The notes: a model not told the origin generated them from the letters alone. Counted from the stretch's first letter, positions 22,346 through 35,215 are shown. The stretch is DNA of 64,000 nucleotides from Heterobilharzia americana (GCA_944470555.2 OX104134.1:16409248-16473247), one strand, 5' to 3'. Numbers and translations: made by a program.

Positions 22346-24121
22346 AGTTGTCATTATCTTGCGCACCAATAACTGTCCACTCAATTTTAACAAATTCTTT
22401 CCTCCTTAATTGTAACCAACACTTACTCAGGTTGTCAGACATATCATATTTCTTATAAAATTTTCACTCCCAGATTATCTTCATTGTCCCAAACTACTAC
22501 TGCTTATTGACAAACTAGTATTAACATCTTTATGCATATCAACTAAATTTAAATGCATTTGTACGGTTATTGAGGATGGCATCGTCGAAGTCTTTATTCC
22601 TTAATGACCTAATGGGAATGCTTAAACCTTATACGTGATGTTCGAGTGAAATTTCTAACATTTTCAATACCTTTATCTCTGTGCAAGAGTTATGAATAAT
22701 AAACACTTTACCTTCAGATTCTTTCACTGGGATACTGCCAGCTTTTCGAAGTTTGTTTAAGTCAGCAGTCAATATGAGCAAATTTTAACTAATTTGCGTG
22801 CACACTTTGTTTAGCTAGATACGCTTGAAATAGCTAAGGAACATTTGTCGCGGTCTTTCGTTGTACAGTCTGCGAAACAGGTATTAGATAAAAGCACCAC
22901 TGCAAATGCTATGCTTGTCTCATCAAGCAAATTACAATGAAAAACCTAATCTTGATTTCTTCTATTCTCAAACATTTTATTCCTCTGGAAAAGTGGATTT
23001 TCTGCGGATGTAAATTATCGGCTTCAGCTTAACTACAAGGAATCTGAGAAAATACTTTTGAAATAAATGTTTTACTGAAAGAGACGAAGGCAACAGGTAG
23101 TAAAATGCAGTATCGTATAATCAAAACCCTTGATTACTTGGGAAGTTGTAATTCTTAAAAAGAATTCACAACGGAGTTACATTTTTATACGACTGTTTCC
23201 GTATTGTGAGAAGGAGGACTAACATTTAGATTAAATCCACCACAGTCAGTCAGTGGTGTCTGTCATCATAGTATATAGGGGAAAAGGATTTAAACAACCA
23301 TCTGTATTCTTACTTCATCCATTTCCCTGTCATACATCTCAGTACACGCTAAAAAGTTTGTGAATGATTTTATATGTACAATTCAGATGACATTTTTATT
23401 AAGAAAGGACAAAATTTAGTCAGTCATAAAATATGAACTGTTACAGCATGTCATGAAGCCGAAAAAGAATATGAAGTACGTCTCTTCTCAAGTGTCATAT
23501 TCGTTCCACCTATCACATATGGAATATGAAATTTACTGTTATGTTAAAGTACATCGGTGGTGTATGCAAAACGCTTAACAAAACATCCCCTTCTATGGTT
23601 CACTAGTGTCATAAAATTAGTATACATGAAATTTCATTGAGTTCTTTCAACTGCTTCTAGTTTTCAGTTGAATTTAAACCTCTGGGAACAGAAAATCTAT
23701 TCTAGTCAAATGTCTAATTTACCGCCAGCCGTTTTAAAGATTTTGACTAAATTCCCAAATAAGTGAACGGATTCAGAGTGATATGAATAAACAAAGCTTA
23801 AATATCAGAAATTATAGTTGAGTGTTAGTTTGAATTCAGTAGTTTGGGATGAAACTCAGTAAACGGCTAAATCACTACCAGAATATACATCGGTAAAAAC
23901 TGTAATGAAATTATACGAATATCTTACTGTATGCAAAGGGTACTCATCAAGGCATGAAAGAAAAATAACAGGTAATTTAGCGAGTTGACGTCTGACGAAA
24001 AGAGTCTTTCAGCTGAAGTTCTGCTTCCTTTTTAATGTCTTGATCTCCTTTAGAAGCGAAAGTAAGTAGCAAGGCGGGATTTCTAATCACTTTTACATGT
24101 AATAATTTGTCTTGATTTTAG

Positions 24122-24203
24122 GCATAAGCTTTGATTCTAATCCCAATGAGGTTCTCTTATATTTGATGAAGCAATATCCTATTTATCAGTCCTCGTATCT
24201 AAG
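24122..24203 (+). other. Candidate internal exon (82 nt)
   Basis: A pyrimidine-rich tract ending TTGTCTTGATTTTAG precedes the segment and AAG|GTTTGA follows it. Only one frame is open, reading ISFDSNPNEVLLYLMKQYPI and a few more residues, with an ordinary amino acid mix. An 82-base frame open by chance is common, and the donor is not a strong match to GTAAGT. I do not recognise the peptide. Low confidence. Confidence 0.2.
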
Positions 24204-25136
24204 GTTTGATTTGATAATTCTTTGTTTTTCGTGATCCACGGGCATCTTTACACCAAGATGCATTCTCTTTGCTGCGTTGAGGATCACTTTGCCTCATACC
24301 TGTTAGTTACTTATAGTTGACATTACCTTTATTAAATACAATTTTGTGTCTGGTTTCGCTGTTTACACATTAATCCTTCTTCAATGAACAATTCTACATT
24401 TTTCAGTGAATCATATTGGTACCTAGGTGTTTGTATGTAAGCATCGATGACAGTTATTTTCTGATACATGAATGTATTAGTTTCAAAGTTGCCCTAAAAT
24501 ACTGTGTTCAGCTGTCTTTTGTGATTGGTTCTAAACTTCAAAACAGCCTTTGTACTATTCAGGGTTTATTTTTAGAGCCCTAACTTGATCATATCTATAA
24601 TTGCTTCTATGTGAGTGTACAAAGTTACAGTGAAATGTTAGCATTCATCTGTACACTTTGGTAATGATATCTTGGTCCAAAAATTATCTGAGTCATTATT
24701 TGGGCAGTCATAAAACTCATTAGTCACGTGAATTCATCTAACTTTGGTTTCTTGACCTAGCAGTGTAATTCTGACAATATATACAAAAATATCATTTAAA
24801 GATTTGGTAACTTCGTGCGACACATTTAAAATAACAAACTAATTGGGACTTGTCAGCCAGATGATGACGTTTCGGCTGGAATCTAGGCCCAGAACCCGTC
24901 ACTTTAAATAATGAAGCCACGTCTATTAAACTTCTGAGTTACAATAGCCATTCTTTGTGCACAAGATAAAGTTCGGTATTAGAACTACTTGTTAATTCCC
25001 GTTTTATTCATTATTTTATCAGCCATAACTGGATGTTCTAAACAAATATTATTCAATTTCAAAACTGTAACTGAGAGTAATTATAGGAATTGTTGTTTAT
25101 TTGGAAATTGGGTACTGTTTCAATGTTTACAAGTGG

Positions 25137-25243
25137 TCGATGCTGTTCAGATGGTTAAAATTTACCTTTCAGACTCACAGTCAGATGATATCGATTTAGT
25201 TCCTTTAGCTTACAGCCATGAAAACATTCAAAGTATGGAATGA
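25137..25243 (+). other. Candidate terminal exon with downstream AATAAA
   Basis: After a pyrimidine-rich run ending in TTTACAAG, the frame reads VVDAVQMVKIYLSDSQSDDI and on to a stop at 25243. AATAAA lies at 25316-25321. The acidic serine-rich end looks protein-like. The same frame is also open upstream (from 24989), so the splice site is not required. Unrecognised and low confidence. Confidence 0.2.
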
Positions 25244-27529
25244 ACTTTCGGCGGAGCCCTAATAGCATTAGTTCCTTAAAGTCTATTAATTATCCAATAG
25301 CACCAGTAAAATACAAATAAAATGGTAATTTCTTCATATGGCATGAATGAAGGTAGGTGAATTTCTCTCATCATTAAAAGTGTTGCATGCGATATCTACA
25401 TTTATTAAACATTGGACGTACATTAGAACACATATGGTTTTAGAGCGTCTGTGCATTTATGCAAAACGTTAAATTCAGAATACTGCAGACATTAACTGAG
25501 CAAGTATTGCTCAAAATTATTTAGCCACATCATTCCTACTCATCCTAAGTAAACTTTTCGCGTACATTGTACTCACACAAAAAGTGGAAGCAATGACGTT
25601 CTGGAGTGAGCTTCACCGCGCTAAAAGTTTAACTTCTCTATAATTTGTTACTAATAACCGTATAACCATAATTAGTTTTTACACTTCATGTACTGGCATT
25701 ATTTATCTATTTGGCATCTCTCCTACATTATGAGCATCCAGTTGTGTAGAAATATAAAAGTACGATTTATATAAGAAATGCATTGCGATAGTTTTGACGA
25801 TGCACAGTTGTTCTTCCATAATAAATTGTGAGGAAATTCGTCTCAAGGTACATAAACAAGCGACAAACAGTAAAATCCTAAAAGCATTCTAGAAGTGACC
25901 AGTACTATGGAGAGAAATATGCAACAGTTAGAACCAGAACACTGTTCTCCTTCAGAAATGTTTCCATAAAATAATATTCTGAGTTTACAGTGGTTAGTTT
26001 GCAGACACTTCATGCCTGCTTGACGTAAATTCAATACAATAGTGTTCGGTACGGTATTGCTCTTATATAAAGGTCTTTTTAATCACCGCTCATTTTTTTT
26101 GGCATTCTTTCACTATAGAAGTTTATAAGGTTCACGCTCCACATAACGGCTATTTATTTCCTCACTATTTATGTGGTGTTATTAGGTATTAGCTATGTAT
26201 TTTGGTACTAGGCTGTGTCAAAAAACATATTTTGTCTTATTCTTCACTTCCCCAAATTGTCGCCAGAATTTCAGTTAATTTCTGGAAATGAGTTCATTTT
26301 CATGTAGTGCTCACAACAGATATTGTTGACGGTAACATTCACTTCAGCTTACTCAGTTGTTGAACTTGCTGACAGATGACTGATTGCAAAGCCGTTTTCA
26401 TCAATTCTTTTAATATTCTCGAAGTATGATAATGTTGTTTTCTATGAGTAGCCCACTGACAGATTGAACTGCTAAGGTTAAATACCTGGTAAGAATAATA
26501 GTTTTACGAACCCTTGCAATAATCACTGAGGCGTAAAATGTTTTCAGCATAAAAAATATAGTATGCTATTTGTCACACTCCACTTACCTAGGTAATATTT
26601 TTTCAATGTGACCCTCAACAAGGCAACCAACGTTGCAAACCACTGATTTTGTTGAGAAAGGTATGTACTTATGAGAAAATAGCCGTGTAATTTTAAAACC
26701 CACCGAAGCAAAACCTTAAAATGAAGTGAACTTAATGTGAACTTGAGTTATCGCTCACAATCTACTGACCTATTAATAGGCTGCTGATTTTGAATGCCTA
26801 GCAATGTAGGTTAATACATTCAGGCTGCGAAAAACTATCTGAGCAGAACGTCATTCAAAACGTGCCCTAAGGCACTAAATTCTCAATGAGTCTGACATTA
26901 AAGCTAGTGTTTATTGATAAAAACAATAAAATATGCTAAAAATCTAAAAAATATTACACCATATCTTCGCTTACTTTTTGGCACATCTTAATACACTTTT
27001 TTCAGCGTGAACAAATCAGATGTCAATTTAACATTGGGTTTCCACTGGTTATTTGTAGTAAGAAATATTTAAATATCCGAGCGGAGTAGGTTTATGTCTA
27101 TGTGTTGACAGTAAGTGCACCTGTTGAAATCGACTACTTGCCAATTTGGTAATTGGGTAGATATGAAGAGAATCTGATAAAGGAAAATGGTCGTTGTTCA
27201 TTATCCGTTGCAGAAACAATTAATTGGCGCAACATATTGCTGTTATTCTATGTATAAGACTGAAGTAAAGTTGTATTCATTTGCAGACAGACAGACAAAA
27301 TCAACGTAAGATCTTGCACATAGTGCATCGCTTCAAGTTGCCACAATTCACAGTAGGATGCAAAGAACAAGTGGATAGAAAAAGACTGATATATAAGTAG
27401 ACAAAGATGCATTGGAGGAGAGAAAAGGTTTAGACTTCAAAAGATGTGAACAAGAGTGAACACATGTTAGCCATTTCGACCAGTTTTCGGCAGTGTCACC
27501 ACTAGCGCTTGATTACTAATTCCTATCAT

Positions 27530-28015
27530 TCCACGGACCTCAACCAAAAGTCTACAACTCCCCATATATCTCATCAACTGGTGTTAGGTCTTGTTCTGGC
27601 CATCTTGAGCCTGTTTCTGGCCTAATAAAACTTCCGGTAGCACGAGACATAGAGGTAGGCGGTGGTGCGGTATGCCTAACAAACGTCGCAGCCACCTAAG
27701 TAAATTAAGGTTCACAACGTTACGAATGACTTGCCTTCTTTCCCAAGTAATTCTCATCTAATGTCAACACAGTTAAGATGGTGATCCCACTACACACCAG
27801 CAATGCTACGAAGACACCCACGGTCAGAAGGATGTAGGCTGCTCATATCTAACGGATTTAACAGCCAGGTCTCACAGCCGTATCACAGGAATGAACAGAT
27901 TACAGCGCACTATACTCTTCCTTTGACAGATATTCAGATATCTAGCCAGAACCACGGATGAGGCAAGTTTGCATATACCAAACGGGTCTTCTGTTTCTTG
28001 ACTGTCATTACGTCA
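27530..28015 (-). mobile_element. C-terminal reverse transcriptase fragment, second non-LTR family (RT-B)
   Basis: On minus, broken frames read SVKGRV, then YGCETWLL, then a CLRSIAGV-like block and LLGKKASHS. The order is the same as in the plus-strand fragment at 63306-63930 (IKGQVY, YGCETWPL, VLGKKAK). The YGCETWPL-type motif lies just after the palm in many schistosome non-LTR reverse transcriptases. Frame changes and stops are frequent. It differs from RTE-A, whose equivalent motif reads LYGSETCR. Confidence 0.7.
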
Positions 28016-28019
28016 GCAA

Positions 28020-28170
28020 CCAGCCTGTACAGGCTGACGCAACTCTAGAGTTCAAAGCGATGGGTACTACATTCGAGTCTCAGTAGGAACAACATCTCCC
28101 AGGTACAGATACATTCAGCTGGCGAGTCCCAAATATGAGTAAACGCGCGTTCTGGTTTCCTGTACCAGTT
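28020..28170 (+). mobile_element. SINE family S2, partial copy
   Basis: It carries a degenerate B box (ACATTCGAGTCTC), then CAGCTGGCGAGTCCCAAATA and ACGCGCGTTCTGG, matching the body of the S2 copy at 4545-4272. It directly abuts the RT-B fragment. Confidence 0.6.
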
Positions 28171-28688
28171 ACCAACATGACTGTCCTGCAAAAGAGAGCA
28201 TACAAGGCCATCAAATGTACTACCTCGAAGTAAATTAGTTATTCATTCAAACGGTTGAAAGCTGACAAGTTTCATCTTCACATTGCTCCTAGTCACCTAC
28301 CATTTCAGATATACATGTCAAGGTGCACATAATAAAATAATATATAGATAGGGCTTCCTGGAGAATTTCAAGTTAGGTGAATAAAAATACATACTGATGG
28401 ATCTATCCATAATATACCTGATACAGATCACGACGTCAAAAATTAGATATTTTTCAAAATAACTGACAGAAGTGTGAATTCCTATTTGCTTACTATTGTA
28501 GTGGTAGCAACCATTAAATAATTGAAACTCCAAACATTTATTCACACTGACATATCTAGAGTTCTCTCACTATCATGGGAAACATTTCAATGTCCTCTTA
28601 CCTAATATTACTAACTTATCTACTTCCTGTTTGCTCTCCTCACCTTTTTCGCCCGTCACTTCCCATCATATGGTAAACATCGTATGTG
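28171..28688. other. AT-rich stretch with nothing recognised
   Basis: About 0.5 kb. The minus open frame 28545-28318 has no recognisable domain. Confidence 0.5.
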
Positions 28689-28769
<81 letters not shown>

Positions 28770-28785
28770 AGTATAGTATAGATAT
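28689..28785. repeat. Compound (AT)n(AG)n microsatellite with TATAG repeats
   Basis: About 50 bases of AT pass directly into about 27 bases of GA, then several TATAG pentamers. It is a compound simple repeat, likely length-polymorphic. Confidence 0.95.
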
Positions 28786-29494
28786 AGTATTCAAATTATA
28801 GACAGTATTTTCCCTATACTTTTGAGGACTTTCTTGATATTCTTCTAATTGTTCTCCAGTTTATCTTTTGGTTGACGACCTGTTGATAACCCAAGTTATG
28901 AATCGTTCACTACTGTTGGTTCAGAATTCGTTATATCAACTCCTACTGGGATTCCACTATCAAATGAATAATGTGTGACTTATTTGAAACGAAGTTATCA
29001 ATATACCGTACATTTTCTATACAGTTAAAAGGAGTTATCTGAATTAAAGTGTGTATTATTACTTTGTCTAAATCGCTGTTTTTCCCCCACGCATTATAAG
29101 ATAATTTTAGTATATTTTAGCCGGGGAGCATTTGTTTTCATCTTGCCTATTGACAATATGAAATAAGGATTTCTGTTTTTTCCACAGCTTTTGAGGTGAG
29201 GTGATTTTTCGTTCGTATTACAACAGAATTTCCTTTGGTAACTCTCTGTTACGCTGAAGAGAGATCGACACTTTCAGCAGTGTGAATGGTAAACATTTTT
29301 CTGAAAGTTAGAAAACGGCCTTTACTTCTGAAAAGCAAAATGGCTAGAAACGGTAAGAATAATCTGTCGATTTCCAGGCTGATTTCAAAATGTCAAAACA
29401 AGCGCATTATTATTTCAGAGCAATAAAATTTGACAAGTAATATACTAATTTTGGTAACTGGCAGTGAAACTTAGGACCTGAGTTCCTTTCTATT
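28786..29494. other. AT-rich stretch with nothing recognised
   Basis: About 0.7 kb with no motif or repeat found by eye. Confidence 0.5.
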
Positions 29495-29645
29495 TGGCAA
29501 TTGTCAAATAGGACAAAACGCGGGTCCCGGACTCCACTGGTAGTCATCAGAATGAATGCAACATCATGAATATCCACCAGTATGAAGACATCCGTACAGG
29601 AGCCAACAGAGGTCAAGTAGTTCAAACCTGTAAAGCAACGGGAAA
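29495..29645 (+). mobile_element. SINE family S2, body and tail without the tRNA head
   Basis: AAATAGGACAAAACGCGGGTCC matches the S2 body, and CATCCGTACAGGAGCCAACAG followed by an AGGTCAAGTAGTTC-like block matches its tail as read on minus at 4370-4280. The tRNA-like head is missing, as in a 5'-truncated copy. Confidence 0.65.
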
Positions 29646-29864
29646 CTAAAAGTATCAACCAATCAAGAAGTAATACTATACTAATACGTATGAGTAGTCG
29701 GATGACTTCTACTTCTCTCTCCTTTTGCTGTCATAAGCAAATACATTTCTTGTGATTTTGAAATATGTCACTTTTTCTCTAACAAGACAAAATCAACTGG
29801 TGAATAAAAATAGTTCTGGTCAAAAACATGGTCCATATTTATTGATTGATTATCTCAATGAAAT

Positions 29865-29968
29865 GTAGATAGTTCGAGTCCGGCCGCGGTCCAAATTTTC
29901 ATTTCACACTCAGTCATCACCCAGTACTGGATATCGGATACACCAGTTCATCTAAAGCTTAAATAAAA
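29865..29968 (+). mobile_element. SINE family S3, partial copy
   Basis: AGTTCGAGTCC at 29871-29881 is a pol III B box. The sequence after it (ATTTTCATTTCACACTCA, then CATCACCCAGTACTGG) matches the block after the B box at 56937-57015. Only the 3' part is recognisable. Confidence 0.6.
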
Positions 29969-30093
29969 TTAGAAAAAGAGGTTTATAATAACTGAGTTGA
30001 GGATAATTAATTTTCTTTCAGAAGATAGATTACAGGCTTCTAGCTTTGTATTATTTCCTTACTAGACTGTATAACTATTAATTCAGTATACAA

Positions 30094-30189
30094 ATGACCA
30101 ACCAATATCAAGAACCGACTCATCTAACTGAAAAGTTAAAACGTAGGTTGAACCTTATTACAGAAACTGTTGAAGTGCTAGAATGTCAG
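30094..30189 (+). other. Candidate coding exon starting at ATG (32 codons)
   Basis: ATG at 30094 opens a frame reading MTNQYQEPTHLTEKLKRRLN and on through LITETVEVLECQ to a splice-donor-like CAG|GTAATT. The composition (charged, heptad-like leucines) suggests a short coiled coil, as in many real first exons. If unspliced, the frame stops four codons later. No partner exon with matching phase was established. I do not recognise the protein. Confidence 0.3.
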
Positions 30190-32439
30190 GTAATTAAATA
30201 ATTAGGTATGCTTAAGTAACAAAACTGCATTTTCCCACCTCACTGTCACATAGGTCAGAAATAATGACAGAAACATTAATTTTATCAAAGTCTTATTCCT
30301 CATTTCAGTGAGGTAAAAACTAAAATTGTGTTATCTACTAGGTAAGGCATCACAATAATGAAATTGTTTGCAGTTCTCACATAAGTCTTATTGGTTCTTT
30401 CAAGCTTCGCAAGCATATACTTGCTTCTACTTCACAACAAACTAATCTCAAAGGAAGAAAATAAGCTAATTACTCATTCGAAATTGATTATAAAAAAGTA
30501 ACAACAATGAAGGAAATGAAAAACAGTTTGATCAATTCCCAATTACATTATACTGGAAAGCTAATCATACCCTTGAGTGAAATGAAGTAGGGAAGAAGTC
30601 TTGTTTTCCATTATTTGAGAACGAATTAACGGATAACAGTAAGCCGAATCATCCACCTTTTTCCCTCGAAGTCAATATTTAGATGCGTAATCTCCTTATT
30701 TCTAGTGTATTCTAAAATTTGTGTCTTCTTCTTCCCTTCCATAAATTTTTAAGTGTTATTCTAACAATAGATTCTAATCATTTAATCGAAAATTTACTTC
30801 AGATTAAGCCCACTTATCATAATGTAGATTATCATAATGAATTCTCATGAGTACATAAATGAAGGTAAGCGGCTTAGTTTTTGGACTCATCGCCTGTCTT
30901 TTCTTCACGATGAGAATATGATAACCTAGTTTATAAGAGAGAAAACAGTGGCAAAGAGGCAAGGGGATATTTGGAGGATTTTTTTCATCAGAATGAGTAA
31001 CTGATTTTGGAAAAATCAAGATAGGTAGAAACACTTCAGAAAAAAAGGCAAGCAAATGTTCACTGAAGTAAGAGTAAAACTTCCGCACTGTTGTGATCAT
31101 AAGCAATCTTTGTTATTTCACGCAATGAGATAGCATCAGTTGCCGCGTGACGTGTCAAACAGAATTTATTGTTCATTTTCATATCGAAGGTAACTAACTC
31201 TATATCTTTCAAACCCTGCAGATATTGTTGCATTCCTTCTCTATCATCAGACCTACTGGTAGTGGAATTCTCCTTATACCTGGAATACATGTTGAGTCAT
31301 TTCCACTGCGTATTTTCCATGTTGATTTGGTCGCTCAGAAGGTGATTATAAAATGGTCAGTTACAGTGGCCCTGGTATTCCCACTTGTGTGCTTATATAT
31401 ATCTGTACAGGCAGTTAAGAATGAGTTCAGCAGTGAGCGGAAAGTCATGAGGACAACCAAATAAACATTTGGGGAAACCATACTCTCAATACAATAATCT
31501 CTCATGTCCGCAGTTTTCAAGCATAAGCATAAACCATATCCCGAACAGTAGCAGACATATTTTTGGATATTTTATGAAAAACATCTCTTAGCACATTTAG
31601 ATCTGCTTCAATTAACCTACGATACAAATTCACTTTTAATTGCAAATTAGACTACTCTTAGAGTACAGAGTGATATAGGGGAACCAGCAGTGCTGTAATT
31701 CACACTGAGAAGTATGTAAAGTGCGTACTTAACTGTGTGCATAGAAATGCTGCACATTCGAATCATTACTATTACCTCACATCACCTCACTCAATATTTA
31801 AATAAGTTTGATTCAAATGATTAAATAATAGAGCAAATTGTCTAAGAAGGAAATGAGACATGTGAGAAACCTTACTTCTCAATAAATATCGTTGTAATGT
31901 GATGCAGAAATGCATTGGAGACCGTATGCAGAAGATAAGTGGCACAGATACAGATAATATGCATACTAATGATGGCGAAAGTGAGAAACGAGAGTTAAAA
32001 TGCCCCATAATCTTGGCACAAAAGTAAACTATCTGCGAAAGTGTACACGGTATTGTTTATAGATCTGGCTTTAAGGTGGCATTTAAGTATGCAGACTGAC
32101 TGAGGAAAGAGCCCTCTCGGCCAAATGATCCTACATCGACAATTAGACTACACAATTCGGTCTGTGAAATTCTGTACGCCGACTGTGAGGTTCAGGATTT
32201 AGGTCAAGGTGGTCAACGTCAGTCCAAAAGAACAACACGTAACAAAACGTTAGGTCCTCAATTAGTAGACTGTTTTAAGGTAGGAAACCTATCGAACAGC
32301 TGAGTCAGAGCGATATACATTACCACACAATAGGGTAGGACAGTTCATTGAGCTATAGACTAATTTAGTGGGGTAGTAGGAAAGATGGTAAACCTAAGCT
32401 TCGTTCATAGAAATCACCATAAAACGCATGGATTAAGAA
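30190..32439. other. AT-rich stretch with unrecognised short ORFs
   Basis: About 2.2 kb. The minus frame 31290-31060 reads like ordinary protein (SRSDDREGMQQYLQGLKDIE) and might be an exon. The overlapping plus frame 31225-31464 has a hydrophobic segment. Neither has a known domain, so both stay unassigned. Confidence 0.4.
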
Positions 32440-33370
32440 GGATTCGATAGCCGTAAACGATATTTCAAGAATCCTACTACACGTACTGCAGTTGAAGAAG
32501 AAAAGGTTATCTCTCATTGAACCAAAAATCTTGATTCAGTACGTTCTCAGTACATTGGCAGTTCTAAAGAAAAGACAAACTAACATGTGAAGGAACTGAC
32601 TTCAAAAAGGAGAAACTTAATAACAAAACTCCATTATTTGGTGTCAGTATCACCAGAATGCACAAACAGATTTTACAAACTCAAAATGTACAGGAAAACC
32701 ACACATAAAGATCAAATATTGAGGTACCACAACATCCATTCTACAACCTTTAAGAAATGTTGTGAGTAAACATTATTCTCAAGAAACAAAACACAATGCA
32801 GTACTGAAGCAGTACGGAAAATCAAAAAATGCCCGTGAAAAATGTTTGTTATCTACTCGACTTTATCAACAAGTGCTTATCTACAGTGCAGAAGTGCGAA
32901 CAGTTACCTAAGATCAGTAAACGCGTTATGCTGCTGTGCATAGAAAACGTCTCAGAAACTGACAATCAATGGCTTCTTCCGTTCGGAGTAGCACACAAAT
33001 TAACGAAGTCACTATACAGTATGTTGTGCAAACCAGAGGATCCGTTGCCAAAGGAAGATAAAATAAACATAATCTGCAAAATTAGTTGTTAAGATTTTTC
33101 GCAACACCATGTTGCACAACCTGACAGTCGAACTGCTCAAAGAATTCATAAACACCAACTAACAGTAAATCTACATGACGCAGCCTCCTTAGTTTCAATG
33201 CACTCAGACAGTCATTGTCTCAAATTTGAATAAAATAACCTTGAAATCCTTCAGAGAGCGGGTACAAAAGCTATGATAGGATTTCTGGAATGTCAGTCAA
33301 CAGACATGTTGATATAGACCAAATCTATAATCTTCTTAGGTAGATAGCTGTCATCCACCAACCTGAGGCG
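32440..33370 (+). mobile_element. Penelope-like element remnant 1 (RT tail and GIY-YIG region)
   Basis: Across broken frames, the peptide MYRKTTHKDQILRYH (about 32686-32730) matches the YRKPTHTDxxL motif after the RT palm of Penelope-like elements. A TEAVRK block and GVAHKLTKSLYS (about 32985-33025) follow; the latter corresponds to the VAxKPxKTLRS linker. Next come a Cys block (IICKISC) and a region resembling HKHQLTVNLHDAASLVSMHS (33150-33210), typical of the GIY-YIG endonuclease domain. Penelope elements pair an RT with this endonuclease. The GIY-YIG signature itself is decayed here. At least three frame changes and several stops make it non-functional. Confidence 0.75.
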
Positions 33371-34072
33371 AACTGATCAAAGAAATCAATAATGATGTAC
33401 AGTAGGATAGTAACAAATGGCACAACTTTCACTGTAACGGAGATTTTTAAAGCGTAACCTGACAAAGTTTAAGGCAAGAGAGGTCAATGTGGAATAAAAG
33501 TCTCTACCTCAATCTACAGCTGGACAATACCATCTAAACACTCATGTGACACTTGAATATACTGCCCTTCTTTAAAAGGTTAGTGCTGGAGATATTACCA
33601 AGCTTGGTGATGGGGCTCAGAGAACACTGAAGCAGCATCATCCTCATTGTGCTCTGCTAATCTCTTCATTCATTTCAGCTGTAACAACAGGGTGTAAAAG
33701 ATGTGGAGTTAGTTACGTGTGATAGACATATGATTATTTAATTCTGTTCTGAATATCATCTTATAAATTATACTGTTTCACTCTATGAAACATCCACTTT
33801 GCAAATTGCCACCGAAAAAAGTAGTTGAATATACAGTTTTTCGTGTTTCATATTTATTTCGATGAACTGAGTCTCTGATATACACTGTTATTTTCGCTAG
33901 GTTTTTCTAAACTAATATAGTATTATATGAGGCTCAAGGAGGTTATGGTACAGGAAATTGAAGAAATAGTCAAGTATTTGGTAGGTGACATCGCACCAAA
34001 CGGAAAGAAACCAGGATCTGTAATTTAATAGTTACTCAGAAAACAGAATACTTCTAAGGTCGTATCCAACAG
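33371..34072. other. Possible Penelope 3' tail, then AT-rich sequence
   Basis: The first ~330 bases are somewhat GC-richer and may be the 3' untranslated part of the Penelope-like remnant, but I cannot show it. From 33920 an open frame reads MRLKEVMVQEIEEIVKYLVG and may be an exon or chance. Confidence 0.3.
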
Positions 34073-34167
34073 CCAGGATTGCTGAACACAGAAGACCTAA
34101 TTTTTTCTGATGCACGATTTCAGTGTGAAATATTTGCAAAGTTAGTGATCAAAACCATATTGAACAG
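34073..34167 (+). other. Candidate internal exon (95 nt)
   Basis: Bounded by CCAACAG| and AACAG|GTAGGT, a good donor. The open frame reads GLLNTEDLIFSDARFQCEIF and continues AKLVIKTILN with ordinary composition, ending with two bases of a codon. A downstream candidate (34832-34955) can accept this phase in one frame but then reaches a stop within about 36 codons. Unrecognised. Confidence 0.27.
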
Positions 34168-34831
34168 GTAGGTATCTTTTTACTATATTCAAAGCTAAAT
34201 CAAATTTCTCTTTCTATAGAAAGGTTTGGAATTTTACTGACGAATCTAGAAGACATTTTTTATTTAGATAACTTTCTATTCTGCTCACTCAAAGTGATTT
34301 TTAAATAGGTATATATAGAAATTCTCGTAAAACAACTAAACCAACCTTGTCCAATAAATAAAGTGTGTCATATTTTTGGATATTATTTAAAACAGTTTCG
34401 AAATGCTGTCGAATAAACAGCACCTGAAAATAAACCAAAATTCTTATTGACTGGTGTTCACATGTATATTATTTTTCGATATCGACAGTGGTTACACTCT
34501 ATTTCGCAGACTTATATGCTTGTTTACAAATGCTAAAGCCAGCTATTCTAATCTACTTCTACTCCTATAGGTTACCGAAATGTTGTTTTTGAGCATCACT
34601 TTTATTCTAAAAAATAACAAAATTTACAAAACATGTAAACAGCAATTTTGTTCGTTGTCGTTATGCATCCATATGACTTAGAATCCTTCAACTTTTGACT
34701 AACAGTTCATACGGCTATTACTGGTTAACATTAAATTTTTCAATGTAACTATGAACAACGGATGGTAAGTGCATTTTATGCCTTGAAGCCTATTGATGTG
34801 CTTCTTTTGACATATTAATTTCATTTTCTAG

Positions 34832-34955
34832 AGAAACTGGCTTCACCGACTACTCCCAAAGCAGATGTTTTAAAACTCTTACCTTACCAAAGCTCTTCGT
34901 TGTGTCGACGGATTACAATGGGAAAGAAAAATATTTGTGATGAAACATCTTTCAG
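34832..34955 (+). other. Candidate internal exon (124 nt)
   Basis: A clear acceptor TTTCATTTTCTAG precedes it and a strong donor TTTCAG|GTGAAG follows. One frame is fully open (KLASPTTPKADVLKLLPYQS and on). A second frame fits the phase of 34073-34167 (ETGFTDYSQSRCFKTLTLPK) but ends in a stop before the donor. The fully open frame joins in phase with the candidate at 35216. Conflicting frames keep confidence low. Confidence 0.27.
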
Positions 34956-35215
34956 GTGAAGGCACATTTCTTTTTAGTACACAAGAAACCTTCAGCGAAA
35001 TCAACTTGATTCAAAAGGAGTACATAAGAATTTGTTTGTTTCTCTGCTCTTGACATTTATCACTCACATTTAGGATTCAAGACTTCGATGTCCCCAAAAG
35101 AAACCAATTTAGAAAACATTGGAAATGTTCTTAGGCCTATCTGATTCACTTTGCTGTCCTTCTTTTAAATGAAGCTTTCAAAATGAACAAATTTCTTGAA
35201 TGATTGTACTTCGTA

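Larger units (their letters stand above)
22346..27529. other. Long AT-rich stretch, two weak exon-like segments only
   Basis: About 5.2 kb without a recognised repeat or gene. Two short open segments with splice-like borders are listed separately (24122-24203 and 25137-25243). Other open frames here (for example minus 26034-25843) show no motif. Confidence 0.45.

Noticed and set aside
22000..22442. Minus-strand frames inside and beside the S1 SINE
   Set aside because: Antisense reading of the SINE; no domain and not conserved among copies.
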